Below, piece after piece: positions 34,251 to 45,339 of a stretch of DNA of 64,000 bases. The notes beneath the pieces were generated by a model. It saw only the letters and a list, made by a program, of their open reading frames with translations, was not told where the DNA came from and did no database searches. The position numbers and the translations under genes are program-made. Each line of letters opens with the position of its first letter. The stretch's first letter is position 1. The DNA comes from Pohlia nutans (Eukaryota > Streptophyta > Bryopsida > Bryales > Mniaceae), in assembly GCA_022496805.1 (NCBI GenBank), contig CM040094.1, forward strand, positions 9,695,501 through 9,759,500. The letters run 5' to 3'.

Positions 34251-34744
34251 AAGAGGGGTGGTAGTGGTGAAAAGCACTGCTAGCCACTCTTTTTAACAAC
34301 TAGCTTAACTTGTCTCAGGGGATAGGAAGGGCCGATTGGTTGGTACAACTTTCCTGCCATAATAACTCACTAGCAGCACCAAGCTATGTGTACCACATCA
34401 CTGCTCAACGAGCCCAACTGGTTTCGAACCCGGACCACATAATTGTGATACAACGCCCTTCACCAACCAACCAAAGAACTCATGACTTGGCGATAAAACT
34501 TAACACTAAACATACCTTTATACAAACTAGCACCCATCGAACATTACTTCGCTTTTCTCTTTTGTTACTGTTACTGTTACTTTGTTTTGATTACTATAGT
34601 GTCCATCCTCGAAAGAGGAGAGTAGTACTGTTCCAATGTCCCTTTGTCCTGTGGGCATCGGGTCATTGACATTACGAACGGACACTTTATTCACGCCGGC
34701 CCTTTCTTTAGGGTCGGTGTTTCTATCTATCTATTTCTATCTAT
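34251..34744 (+). other. 3' UTR of the retrotransposon
   Basis: Non-coding, ending in TTCTATCTATCTATTTCTATC-type repeats directly before the TSD. A 10-bp stem with two G.U pairs and an 8-base loop (34693-34720, ACGCCGGCCC/GGGTCGGTGT) lies just before the tail, as in LINEs whose RT recognises a 3' hairpin. A tRNA-like stretch on the opposite strand lies at 34405-34480. GTTACT is repeated three times near 34564. Confidence 0.7.
34405..34480 (-). other. tRNA-like sequence (degenerate, possible SINE-derived)
   Basis: Read on the minus strand, GGTTGGTTGGTGAAGGGC resembles a tRNA D-arm/A box. About 40 bases later GGTTCGAAACC (34420-34430) is a perfect B-box match (GGTTCGANNCC) followed by a T-arm-like stretch. 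The anticodon stem does not pair well, so it is not a functional tRNA gene. It could be a tRNA-derived SINE head captured in reverse orientation in the 3' UTR. Confidence 0.45.
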
Positions 34745-34759
34745 TTGAATCATTAATAA

Positions 34760-35595
34760 TTCTAATATGGAATTCAAACATGTCAATCCTAATAGTAAAA
34801 CGTTTCATGAATGTTATAGATTTTGTTTGAAAAAAAACATGAAAATTGAATTCAAAAACAAATCCTATGCATCAATGTTTTTAGGAAGAAAGCCTAATTA
34901 CCCAAAAAACAAGACTTTTCATAATTTTCACATCACTTGTTCAAATGTAATGAACCAAATATTTTCTTGTATATATTATGTAATCATAATTTATTTTTAA
35001 AATAGTTATTTTTAGATTTATATGTGAACAAAAGTAAGTTGAGGGCGGCATAAAATTTTCTCCCAAACGCCACTAAAAAAAATATTATAATCCCACAAAG
35101 CTCGTCCATTTCCCCACCTTTAAAAAAATTCAAAAAATTATATCAAAAATTGAAATGTTAGTATGTACCCAAATTTTCAATTATCCCCCAAACAGAAAAT
35201 GGGGTGAATGCACAGTATGATCAACCCATTTTTTTGTCCCGGTGCACTAGAAGTGGCAATTTTCAAACTTTCATTCAATCATAAACAAATATGTAGAATT
35301 AAAATAAATGTAACACTAATTTTAGGTGGTTCACGAATGTTAATTTTGTGTTATCATCACCAAAATTTTCATAAAATAGTGATCATAATCTTGTAAATTC
35401 GCTAGATTCCTTAAAAACATTGCATGTCCCACTACACAAATGCACTCCAATTTCATTCAATTTCATGAAAAATATGGCATTTCATTTAATCTTAATCTAT
35501 TAATTTTTCTAATATTCAAACTTGTAAAAATAAACATCTTCAATTTTTTCTTTTGGATTTTTTTTAATTTTAAATAATTTAAACCAATATTTCTT
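34760..35595. other. Non-coding stretch after the retrotransposon
   Basis: AT-rich flank with no gene, RNA or repeat that I can support. Confidence 0.4.
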
Positions 35596-35882
35596 CCCGG
35601 GGAAGTCACTATCAAGAATTTTGATAACTATGAGAGAACAAATATAGGGTGTCTTTTACTCATTTGAGATAAAAATTATAAATTTATAGAAGTAATATAG
35701 AGTGTTATAAAACCAATTTGAGAATATTCTAAGAATATCCATACAATATGTATGGAATATACCCTAAATATACTATAAATAGTATAATATTTCATTTATT
35801 TCATAGCCCCCCATTAAATACCCTTTGTACGCTCATATGTACCCAAAATTTACACTAAGTGACTTCCCCGAGATTTCTTTTT
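35596..35882. mobile_element. hAT-like MITE with CTCGGGGAAGTCACT ends, copy 1
   Basis: The left end CCCGGGGAAGTCACT and right end AGTGACTTCCCCGAG are inverted. The flanks share ATTTCTT (35589-35595 and 35883-35889), compatible with an 8-bp duplication with one mismatch. A second copy is at 52671-52924. The interior holds palindromic AATATTC-rich sequence and no ORF. Confidence 0.65.
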
Positions 35883-37901
35883 GTATTTTTATCCAATTTA
35901 ATCATTTAAAAAAAGTTAGACGTTTTTCTTTTTGGATGTTCTTTAAAATAAGATTTTCAAGTGGGGTTTTTAATGAATATTCAAATTTAGAATTAAATGT
36001 GGACTACTTTAAAATCAAAGTTTGGATAGAAACCCAAATAGAAATTCATCGAAATGGTGTTAAAAAATAAAAATATGTTTTTAAAATTAAATTTTCTTCA
36101 GATAGATCAATTTTGAGAAACTAAAACTTATTTATATGGTTGATATATAATTGATGTGTACTCATAACGCATTTTTTTTCATTGTGCCAATGCTATATTT
36201 TTAAAATTGGTTTAAAAACTAGTGTTTTAAATAAAATGCACAATGTGCACAAAATGCTTTGAGGTGCACTAAAGTGCAGTATATCTAAGCAAAATCCTTG
36301 TTTACAAATGGGTTGACCGTACCGTGCACTTGTCCAATGGTCCTTTAGAGGTTAAAAATTTAAATTTTTTGAAGATTATAAATAATTCTATAAGGTAAAA
36401 TATAACCTTTAAGATTTCAAGATATGTTCCATTTGTCATATCAAAAAATAATGCACATTGTCAAATTAGGATGAAGATTTGCCTTGTTAGTACAAACACT
36501 TATGACGAATTTAAAATCTTTTATGCAAACATTTAAAGTTAGTTTAAAATCTTAGTGCAAACATTTAAGATTGAAGTGGGCACTAGAAACCAATTGTATG
36601 ATTTGAGTGTTGTTGATTCTATAATTCAGGCAAGTTTATGGAGTCAACAATAAATCAGTCAAACACTCAAACACTAAGTTTTTGTTTCCCACCAAAATAT
36701 TAAAGATGTCATATTTGCAAGGAAAATGTATTTTTTCAATAATACAACATTATGATAAATGTGAGTATCTCCATGAGTGTGACTATTTCAAGAGTGATAA
36801 TAGGCTAAAATAGCTTTGATAGATGTGAATGTAACTCACAAGTAAATAACAACATCTAATAATCATTATGACTTACTTATAATTTTACTAATCCTATGAG
36901 TAAATCTTCCAAAATTTATATATTATTCATTTTGACTGTACTACGATAACATATTTTAAGTACATTGAAATCATTTTGAGAATGAAACAAGATCAGTAAA
37001 TGAAAATATTATATCCAATATTAGAAAGAACATTCAATAGTTAAAAGTCACAACAATGGAGTTTCATTATAGAAAATTCTTAAATTTAAATTCACTTGCT
37101 GTTGGTAGCTAGTATATTGTATAATTATATACTCCTATTTGTTATATAGACAAAATGCTAAAATTTTACAAAACTTTTATAGAATGAGGGTGATGGTTTA
37201 GCCAAGTTTTTACTTTTATTTTTAGAATAAACAATAGGTTTAAACGCCATGAAACAACTTTAGTGCGTCCCTTCTTTTCAAGAGCCATGAAATAGAAACA
37301 CTATTATTCCTATAATTATTCTACTGATCCTACTACACACTTTTAGAGGGATCCTATGTCTATGACTATATTTTTTTTCTACTGATTACTAATATGAAGG
37401 AATTATCCACCACCCTATTTTACATATAATCATGTAGGAGACATATTTCCAATGCTATGGTAGGTTTAACAAAATTATAAATTTTATCCTAAACAAATTA
37501 AATTGACCTTATTTTTTATCTCATGTGATTTTCTAAAATTTTGATAGTTACTTCCCCAAGAAATGCACATGTTTGAATGCTACCCCAACCTCAAAACATT
37601 TGTTCCCTATGTTCCCAACAAAGTGACATCAAACTTGACTTGGTTTCAAACAATATGATTTTCATGGTCAATTGCAATAGCCATTTTTTTTTGTTTTTCC
37701 TTAATTTGATAGGACATGTCAATATGCACGTTAAAATGTAGATAGGCAGGAAAAAATGGATAGAATCATCCATATATATAGAAATTGTTGTAGGGTTTCT
37801 GTTTGTTCCGTTGTTGTTGTTGGTATCCCTTTGCGCTCGCTCAAATCATTGGTTCGATCCAGAGGTTTTTGTCTTTGCCTTCGGGTTTGTAGCTATAGGA
37901 G
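35883..37901. other. Non-coding stretch
   Basis: No gene is seen over 2 kb. A solitary piggyBac-like right end (reverse complement CCTCTAAAGGACCATTGG, followed by TTAA) lies at 36338-36355; no partner to its left was found. The last 150 bases before 37901 are less AT-rich and could belong to the small ORF that follows. Confidence 0.4.
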
Positions 37902-38018
37902 ATGGCGCAAGGAGAAGCGTTAGTATTGGCAATGGAAACTCTCCCTCGGTGGTGGCTGCTGCTGCTGGTGGCTTCTTTCATCAACCTTCCGTTGTTACAC
38001 CAAATTATAGAGGTTTAG
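37902..38018 (+). CDS. Possible small ORF or gene fragment with a membrane segment
   Basis: ATG 37902 in a good context (GGAGATGGCGC) opens a 38-residue frame containing WWLLLLVASFINLPLL, a plausible signal or membrane segment, ending at TAG 38016-38018. The surrounding 37811-38150 island is GC-richer than its flanks. An overlapping frame is open without stops from about 37811 to 38152 (containing GNGNSPSVVAAAAGGFFHQP), so the island may instead be an exon of that frame. Neither is recognised. It may be a remnant of a gene or a captured fragment. Confidence 0.25.
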   Translation: MAQGEALVLAMETLPRWWLLLLVASFINLPLLHQIIEV

Positions 38019-38159
38019 TTGAGAAGGTGAAGTTCGCGGCGTCTATGAGAGGGTGTCAGTGGAGCTCGGCGCAACATCTAAGTGAGACGCTGGAGGAGCG
38101 TCACAATCAAACCAATCGAGAAAATAACAAAAAGGAACAAAAATCCCACTAGAGGGAAT

Positions 38160-40267
38160 TAATCAACAACATATAGTTTAGAGACATTTAGTATACTATA
38201 GAAATATGAACCTAAGTATATTATCCTTTTCTAAAACCATTCCAATTGTCATTTTGGGTATATAGACTATTATTGACTATTCTCTTTGACATAACATGAT
38301 TTTGCTTTACAATTTTTGTTTGAATTACAAACATTCAAGTGTTGATGAAAATGTGATGAGATATTAGTTATTACATCTAAACTCTTGTCAAATAAATTTT
38401 CTTTTGTATATTTGCATGTTATTGTAAATTTATAACAATAAAATAATAGTCAAATTATTGAAAGGGAAGTGGAAAAAATATTGTTTGCATCTTTGCAAAT
38501 TATTGTAGCAAAATTTAATCAAATTGTGTCGAAAGGAGAGTTGAACATTTCAACTTATTCAAGCCATGCTAATTAAAAAATAGATCTTGACCAATATCAT
38601 ATTGGGATGTAAATTGAATTTGGCTATACAAAGTCACATAGTTCAACATTCAATCAAACTGTCTTTTTTATTCCATAATATTCTTAGGAATAAGAGACAC
38701 ATAAACTTCTCAATTATTTTATTCTATGTTTAAGATCTAAAAATAGAATAAATATAAATTTGGTAGTTATAGTTCAAATGTCAAACAACTTTCCACTAGA
38801 AAATCAAGCCAAATACAAAATAAAACATATGTTGACATCTCCATAAATGAAATTTATTTTTAAATTGGTTGTTAGTCAAATTCATACGTGTGTGGTCATG
38901 ATATGGGTTATTATACAATGTGGCACGTTGTCATTGATTGAACTCTAATATGACAACCTAGAATGAAAGGCTCGCCTATCAAACTCATACATGTGTAGCC
39001 CTAACACGGGTTACTACACAATCTGGGACGTTCTTATTGATTGATCCTAGTAGGACATCCTCAAATGAATGGCAAATGTGACAACATGGAAGGGATATTT
39101 CCAATATGATTCTCATTGCCAAAGTCCTAGCAACACAATGTCTAAAAATTGATTGACATAACATAATTATGCTTTATTATATATTAGGTTTGACTTTCTA
39201 ATATAGTATTTGATGGAAAAAATGGTTAACAAATGATAAGTATAGGTGGTTGACATTTGATAAACACAATATGCCATGATGTCATTGATTAAATCTCAAC
39301 ATGAAGTCCAAAAGAAGGACATTTCTTCTAAACATTCCTTCTAACAGAATCCCTTCTTAATATTGAAAACATGGAGAAAGTAGAAACAAATCTTAAATAT
39401 TTGTAATCCATAAATTCTCAATCCACACTGATGACAATGAAAAAGGTAATTTGGTGTCGGGTACACACTATCTCAAAACTCCACAATAATTGTTAATTTT
39501 TCGCACAATTTGTTGTGGTCTCCCGTGTTCGTCGTTTGTTTTGTACACTCTTGCTTTTTAAAATAATTTATCTATAATTTAATTCAATTTATGGTGACAA
39601 AATTTGATTGAATATCTATAGTTTTCACACTCTAGGTCCGAAAGCAACAAAATGACTTTAATGCACCTCTACAACCTCTACTTGTCAAGAGCGTTCTAAC
39701 AATGTAGAGATTGACATCTAAAAATTCAATATTTCATTTTTATAATTTAATTCAATTTATAATGACAAAATTCAATTAAAAATTCATAATTTTCACATCC
39801 TATGTCCAAATACAGTGAATTAAACTGTGTGCATCCCTTCTCGTTGAGAGCTTTCCAAAAACTTGGCTAGCAGACATATGGACAAGCCAAGTTTTTGGTA
39901 CATATGGACATTTGGTTTGTTTATTTTATAATGTTATGTTCCACATGTCCCTCATGCTCCTTGTATTTCCCATGCTCTCCGTGTTCCCCATTGTCCTTGT
40001 CTTTTCACTACTAGACAATTATGGCGACCAAATCAACAAAAAATCAACAAATTTTTGTGGTTCTGTGCACTTTAATGACCGAGTTCATTGATTTTCAAAC
40101 TTTGTGTTAAGCAGCAAAAACAAATTCGTCTCATTTTTGTTGTATAATAAAAAAATTGTGATCGAATCAACAAAAATCTAATAAATTTCATAACTTACCG
40201 ATTATAAGTTTTTTGAAATGTGCGTTATGAAGCGTCAATTTTACAAAAGCATATATATAAAGAACAT
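38160..40267. repeat. Non-coding stretch with diverged repeats
   Basis: No gene. Two or three diverged copies of a unit of about 115 bases lie at about 38870-39065 and near 39250 (shared GGTTAYTAYACAATNTGG and GATTGATCCTAGTAGGACATCC-like words). The segment 39560-39860 matches 42580-42870 in the same orientation (AATTCAATTTATGRTGACAA, TCACATCCTATGTCCAAA-like). The rest is AT-rich. Confidence 0.4.
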
Positions 40268-40275
40268 ATTAATAT

Positions 40276-40546
40276 CTCGGGGGGTGCACTGTACTAAACA
40301 TGTACGAGTATACGTGAGTGCACAGAAGGGATATTAATTTGAACACTACCGTATTACGTATACATACAATAAACACATTTAGAGCTAAAAATATTCACGT
40401 ATACTTACACTAAACATATATTTAAATCGGAATACATTTGTATACAAAGGTATTTTAGACATACAACCTCTTATATACAGGGTGTTTTTAGAAGGGGTCA
40501 TGAACGCACGTGATTCTCAAACATAATGTAGAGTGCACCCCCCGAG
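40276..40546. mobile_element. hAT-like MITE with CTCGGGGGGTGCACT ends
   Basis: Perfect 15-base inverted ends CTCGGGGGGTGCACT and AGTGCACCCCCCGAG are flanked by an exact 8-bp duplication ATTAATAT (40268-40275 and 40547-40554). An 8-bp target site is typical of hAT elements. 271 bp, no ORF; the interior is rich in TATAC/GTATA words. The CTCGGGG start is shared with the MITEs at 35596 and 52671, but the following bases differ. Confidence 0.75.
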
Positions 40547-40554
40547 ATTAATAT

Positions 40555-41284
40555 TATAATATTATACTATTTATTTTCAAGGGTATTTTCGTACTACAAG
40601 TGTCATAGTTCTGAACAAAAAAAATTTCTAATGTTGTAAAACAATCGATTTAATGACGTAATATAATAAATAGGGAAAATATCAAAAATATTTTAATACT
40701 ATACAATAGAATCTTTGGAATATTTTGGCATCTTTTCAAAATAGTTCATATTATTTTGAATTATTTAAGAATATTCTTAGTTAGAATCTTCTTAAAAATC
40801 CTTATAGTTTAAGAGATCCTCAGTATAGAATTTCAAAACTAAATATTCAATAGAATTACATTTTATATTTTTTAAATTCAAAATTTGGTATTGTTGATTA
40901 TAATCGTACTTTTCATCATAGAAGGAAAACAAAATAATTGTACTAAAATGAACAACATTACTTTTCTGAAATAGTAAAATTTGTAACACAAGACAATCAT
41001 GTAGAGGTGTGTCTTTTTAAAAGTTCTCCTAGGTGGAGTTTAACTTGGATTGGCATAATTCAAATTAAATTCAAAAGTATACTTGATTTTCGATTAGAAA
41101 ATAATTATAATTTAAATGAAATGTTAATATTTTAGTCTTGGTCAGCTCATAAAAGGGGGCATCAACCAAGAAATGATCTCTCAATGCATTGCGGGTTAAA
41201 TTGAGTTTAAAATTAGACTTTCTTTGATTTCAATTTGACCTTCCTGATATGGGTACCAAAAAGAAGATTCAATTCTTTTTGAAA
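40555..41284. repeat. Non-coding, includes a copy of the 5.9-6.7 kb foldback arm
   Basis: The part at about 40950-41095 matches the right arm of the foldback at 6490-6640 (shared TCTCC(C/T)(A/G)GGTGGAGTTTAACT and TTGTAACAC(T)AAGACAAT). The remaining sequence shows no gene. Confidence 0.45.
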
Positions 41285-41840
41285 TTTTTTCTAGGTATAG
41301 AGAAATGCATGCATGATGTAGGGCAAAAAGCATTTTTGGAAAAGGATTTTTTAGCATTGCTAATAACATCCAAAATCCGTTGAAAATTAAAAAGCAGCTT
41401 ACAGCCTTCACAACTTTGGCAAAAAAAATCAAAATCAATTTTTTTGAACTTTTTTCTAGATATAGAAAAATGCATGCACGATGCAGTGTCAAATTATTTT
41501 TGGAGAAAAGCCTTTTTTTACATCACTAAAAATATCCAAAGTCTGCTAAAAATAAAAAGCAGTTCACAGCCTTTGCAATTTTGGAAAAAAATAAAAATAA
41601 AAATAAAAATTGAAATTATTTCCAAATATAGAAAAATTCTTGTATGATGTATTGCAAAGATAAGATTTGAATTTTTTTTTCATCGCTAAAAACAACCAAA
41701 GTCTATTGAAAGTAAAAAAAAACATCTCACAGCCTTTGTGATTTTGGCAAAAAAAGACTCAAAATTTTGAATTTCTTTTTCTAGATATAGAACTTTTTTG
41801 CATGATGAAGTGCAAAAAAAGGAAATTTGGATTTTGTTTT
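41285..41840. repeat. Degenerate tandem repeat, about 165-bp unit
   Basis: Units beginning TTTCTAG(G/A)TATAGARAAATG recur at about 41288, 41453, 41618 and 41780. Each contains GCATGATG, a CATC(A/C)AAA-like segment and CACAGCCTTTG. About 3.3 copies are visible and the third has lost part of its start. There is no coding frame across units. Confidence 0.55.
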
Positions 41841-41899
41841 ATATGGCAAAAAAATTGCCAATGGTTATGTTTGTTTATAATTATCAAAAAAAATTATTA

Positions 41900-42200
41900 A
41901 CTTGCATGAAGACTTGAATGTGGTGTGGTAAAGACGAAAGTTTAGAACTAGGAGGTCCGGTGTTCAAATCTAGCCACTACACTAAATAGGTAGATTAGTG
42001 TTAGATAATTTTAAGATTTGAAAATATTATAGATTTTTACTCTCGACAAAAAAAATTACCAAAGACATTGATTCCAATACTATTGAAAGATCCCCATCTT
42101 GACCAATATAGAGGGTAAAAAAATTGGTCAACAGTAAAAACTTACAACATGTTTATGTAAATTAGTGTATCTAACACTAATCTACCTATTTAGTGTAGTG
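41900..42200. mobile_element. Hairpin repeat with perfect 33-bp arms, possibly SINE-derived
   Basis: The segment 41975-42007 is exactly reverse-complementary to 42168-42200 (starting CACTACACTAAATAGGTAGA). Just upstream, GGTGTGGTAAAGACG and GTGTTCAAATC (about 41921-41970) resemble A and B boxes of a tRNA-derived SINE, and ACTCTCGACAAAAAAA near 42040 looks like a SINE tail. Either a MITE of 226 bp or two fragments of one SINE in opposite orientation would explain it. Confidence 0.5.
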
Positions 42201-43321
42201 ATGTTGCACGCGTACACGGTGATGGGCCCCATTGTAGTTTGGCAGCCCTAATAGTTCAACCGGGTAGCTAATTTTTTCCCGCCCGGCAACCAAATTTTGT
42301 CCACGGGCAGCCCAAAATAGTGTTCAGGCAAGGCAAAAAAATTGGGCAGATTTCAAAAAAGTTATTGTGGAATTTTATTTTATTTTTTAAAATAAAATTA
42401 TCCTGACCATATCAACAGTTCTGAAACAACAGATTTCAGTTGGAAATTGACAAAGACAATGCGTCCTATTCAACTGCTGTGATTAATGTTTTTTCATTGA
42501 CATGGTCACATGATTTTCTAGTGGTATTTCCGTGCTTCTTATGTCCCCTTTATTTCTTGTGATTTTGCTTTTTCTTTCGCTATTTTGAATAATTTATCTA
42601 CACTATAATTCAATTTATGATGACAAAATTCAATTAAAAATCTACACTGTAAGTCCAAAAACTACAAAACAACTTCGGCACACTCCTACTCATCAAGATA
42701 TTTTTGATGATGCTAACATTGACATCCAAAACTCCCATATCCCATTTATCATAATTTAATTCAATTTATAATTACAAAATCACTCAAAAATCCATAACTT
42801 TCACATCATAGGTCCAAAAGCGACGAAACAAACTTTGTGCGTCCCTTTTTGTTAAGAGTTTTCCAATTGTACCAAAAACATGCGGCCGGTATATGGGTGC
42901 ACAGTCTAGGAGATCTCAATGCAACTAAACCCTAAAACAAACAAACAAACAACATGTCCTAACCTTTATATGTTAAGAAGGTCCTTGAAAGGCAACTCAA
43001 AGAGCATCTCAAAAAGTCTACATCAGCGGGCATAGTGCTAATTTTTTTTTTAATTTAAAATAAAAACGGCAAGCTTGCCGTTAGCGCTGACCAATGTTTC
43101 TGCTGTTTAAAAAAAATAAAAATGCTTTGTCTCTCTTCACAATTGTTGCTTGATCATAGTTCCCCTTCTCCCAATTCCTTCATTTGATTGTGAATTGTTC
43201 TATAGTTATTTAATTTAGGCGCAAATTCCAAATCTAGCCTTGTTTTTTCATCACCTTTTGAAAGCACCAATCCATTTCAATCTTCATTGAAAAAATCCAC
43301 TTTTTTCTCTTGTGTTCTCTC
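42201..43321. repeat. Non-coding stretch with a dispersed repeat copy
   Basis: No gene. The segment 42580-42870 matches 39560-39860. A GCCCGGCAACC...GGGCAGCCC stretch (about 42280-42310) echoes the ends of the 5.9-kb foldback. The final 300 bases before the next MITE are unremarkable. Confidence 0.4.
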
Positions 43322-43325
43322 TTAA

Positions 43326-43700
43326 CCCTTAAACGTCAAGGGCTATTTAAAAGGAATAATTGGAGAAAAAAGTTTCATTTCTCAACCAAATCAAGCGAGA
43401 CTTGTTGCGTTGGAAAGCTATTGAAAAAGCGATCTAGATTCCAAATTTTCGCCTCATTTGAGAGATTGTGGAATCGTTGGTAAGCAATCAAAGTTGTCAA
43501 ATTGAACAAGTTTTGAGGTTGGGGCAGTTGAAGTTCAGCAGTGCTACAATGCTATAGTGCTAGCCAACAATGCAATGCAGAGCCGTTTTTGCCAAAAAAT
43601 AAAAAAAAATAAAAAAAAAATTATTTTTTATTTTTTTTCGCCTCCAAAAATTTAGATTCCTTCCAGGCTGCCTCGTCCAGGCCCTCTTGACGTTTAAGGG
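43326..43700. mobile_element. piggyBac-like MITE, copy 5
   Basis: Perfect 15-base inverted ends CCCTTAAACGTCAAG, flanked by TTAA at 43322-43325 and 43701-43704. 375 bp, non-coding, with an A/T homopolymer-rich stretch near 43600. This is one of the two cleanest members of the TTAA family in the window. Confidence 0.7.
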
Positions 43701-43744
43701 TTAAACAAGCATGTGGGGCTTGTTTTGACGTTTAACCCTTTTAA

Positions 43745-44132
43745 ACACGCAATTCGCTATTTACGCACTTGGCCATATAATCATGCACCTGGTCCCCGGA
43801 AGCATTAAAAATATTGTCGTAAAAATTTCTCTAAAAAACAACCATTTTTGTCCTTCTACAATTACTTTCATTGTAAACAAACAATTATTTAATTTAATTT
43901 TTATTCTTATCTTTATCTTTTATCTTTTATCTTTTATTTTATTTTTTATTTAATCTTTTCTTTATCTTGTTTCATTTATCTTATTTCTTTCTTGTCTTCA
44001 ATTTATTTTCCTTCTTGTCTTCCTTCTTGTCTTCTTCTTTTTTTTCTATTTTTTTTCATTTCTCTTGTGGCAGGCGCAAATCCTTCGCCCGCACCAAAGA
44101 CAAAAAAAGTTTTAAAAAAAGGAAAAAAAAAA

Positions 44133-44177
<45 letters not shown>

Positions 44178-44750
44178 TTGGAGTTCGTCTTCTTTTTTGT
44201 TTGGGGCTCATGAACCCTAAAAATAGAAATTTAAAAAAATAAAAATTTAGGGTTCAGCCGCCGACGGCTGAACCCTAAACGGCACCAAAAAATAAAAAAA
44301 ATAAAAAAAATTCTATTTTTAGTCTACTGTGCGCTAGAGGGTGCGCGGCCGCGCACCCTTTGCCTCATTTTCTCCTCTCCTCCTCTCCTCTCTCCCTCTC
44401 TCCCTCTCTCCCTCTCTCCCTCTTCTTCTCTCTCCCCTCTCCCTCTCTCCCTCTCTCCCTCTTCTTCTCTCTCCCCTCTCCCTCTCTCCCTCTTCTTCTC
44501 TCTCCCTCTTCTTCTCTCTCCCCTATATATATGAGGAGAGGGGAGAGGGGAGAGAGAAGAAGAGGGAGAGAGGGAGAGGGGAGAGAGAAGAAGAGGGAGA
44601 GAGGGAGAGAGGGAGAGGGGAGAGAGAAGAAGAGGGAGAGAGGGAGAGAGGGAGAGAGGAGAGGAGGAGAGGAGAAAATGAGGCAAAGGGTGCGCGGCCG
44701 CGCACCCTCTAGCGCACAGCAGACTAAAAATAGAAAAAAAAAAAAAAAAA

Positions 44751-44799
<49 letters not shown>

Positions 44800-45321
44800 T
44801 GCCATTTAGGGTTCAGCCGCCGGCGGCTGAACCCTAAATTTTTATTTTTTTAAATTTCTATTTTCAGGGTTCATGAGCCCCAAACAAAAAAAAAGACGAA
44901 CTCCAAAAAAAATAAAATAATAAATAAGCTTTTTTTTTTTTTTTTTTTTTTTTTTCACTTTTTTTGTCTTTGGTGCGGGGGAAGGATTTGCGGCTGCCAC
45001 AAGAGGAATGAAATAAAATAGAAGAAAAAGAAGAAGACAAGAAGGAAGACAAGAAGGAAAATAAATTGAAGACAAGAAAGAAATAAGATAAATGAAACAA
45101 GATAAAGAAAAGAAAAAAGAAAAAAGAAAATAAAAGATAAAGATAAAAGATAAAGATAAGAATAAAAATTAAATTAAATAATTGTTTGTTTACAATGAAA
45201 GTAATTGTAGAACGACAAAAATGGTTGCTTTTTAGAGAAATTTTTACACAAAAAATTTTAAGCAAGATTTGCTCATGAAATGAACGCACTTGACCAAGTG
45301 CATAAATAGCGAATTGCGTGT
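43745..45321. mobile_element. Foldback element, copy 2
   Basis: A 1.58-kb palindrome. The outer inverted repeats read ACACGCAATTCGCTATTTA followed by C/T and GCACTTGG on both sides. Arms then share ACCATTTTTGTCCTTCTACA-like and AACAAACAATTATTTAATTT sequences, poly-T/poly-A tracts of 30-44 bases, and GGGTTCAGCCGCC blocks. Two perfect 22-bp palindromes centred on GCGGCCGC lie at 44338-44359 and 44687-44708. The core is CTCTCCC/GGGAGAG tracts around TATATATA near 44524-44531. Low-complexity frames here are not genes. Confidence 0.8.
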
Positions 45322-45339
45322 AATTAGAGCCCAATTGAC

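Larger units (their letters stand above)
21142..34759 (+). mobile_element. Dualen/RandI-like non-LTR retrotransposon with 15-bp TSD
   Basis: The 15-base TTGAATCATTAATAA occurs perfectly at 21142-21156 and 34745-34759, which brackets a 13.6-kb unit as one insertion (about 12.4 kb without a nested foldback). In order it holds a 1.6-kb 5' UTR, an ORF1, a TACCAA microsatellite, an ORF2 whose start carries a 2A-like motif, an APE-type endonuclease, a reverse transcriptase, RNase H, a CCHC motif, a restriction-like-endonuclease-like domain, a 3' UTR with a stem-loop, and a TCTA-type tail. The ORF2 strand is A/C-rich and poor in G, unlike neighbouring DNA. Two endonuclease types in one element define the Dualen (RandI) clade. 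Several stops and frameshifts make this copy inactive, but the intact TSD argues for moderate age. Confidence 0.85.

Noticed and set aside
34405..34480. A functional tRNA gene on the minus strand
   Set aside because: The anticodon and T stems do not pair properly, so only a tRNA-like remnant is claimed.
34310..34669. 119-residue plus-strand frame in the retrotransposon 3' UTR
   Set aside because: No start in good context, low-complexity leucine run, and it overlaps the tRNA-like block and the 3' end structure.
41196..41647. Frames of 67-98 residues on both strands
   Set aside because: They lie in a degenerate tandem repeat and change frame with every unit.
44324..44809. Overlapping 120-149 residue frames on both strands made of Ser/Leu/Pro or Arg/Glu/Gly repeats
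   Set aside because: They are translations of mirrored CTCT/GAGA tracts and poly-T within a foldback element; all six frames are open for the same compositional reason.
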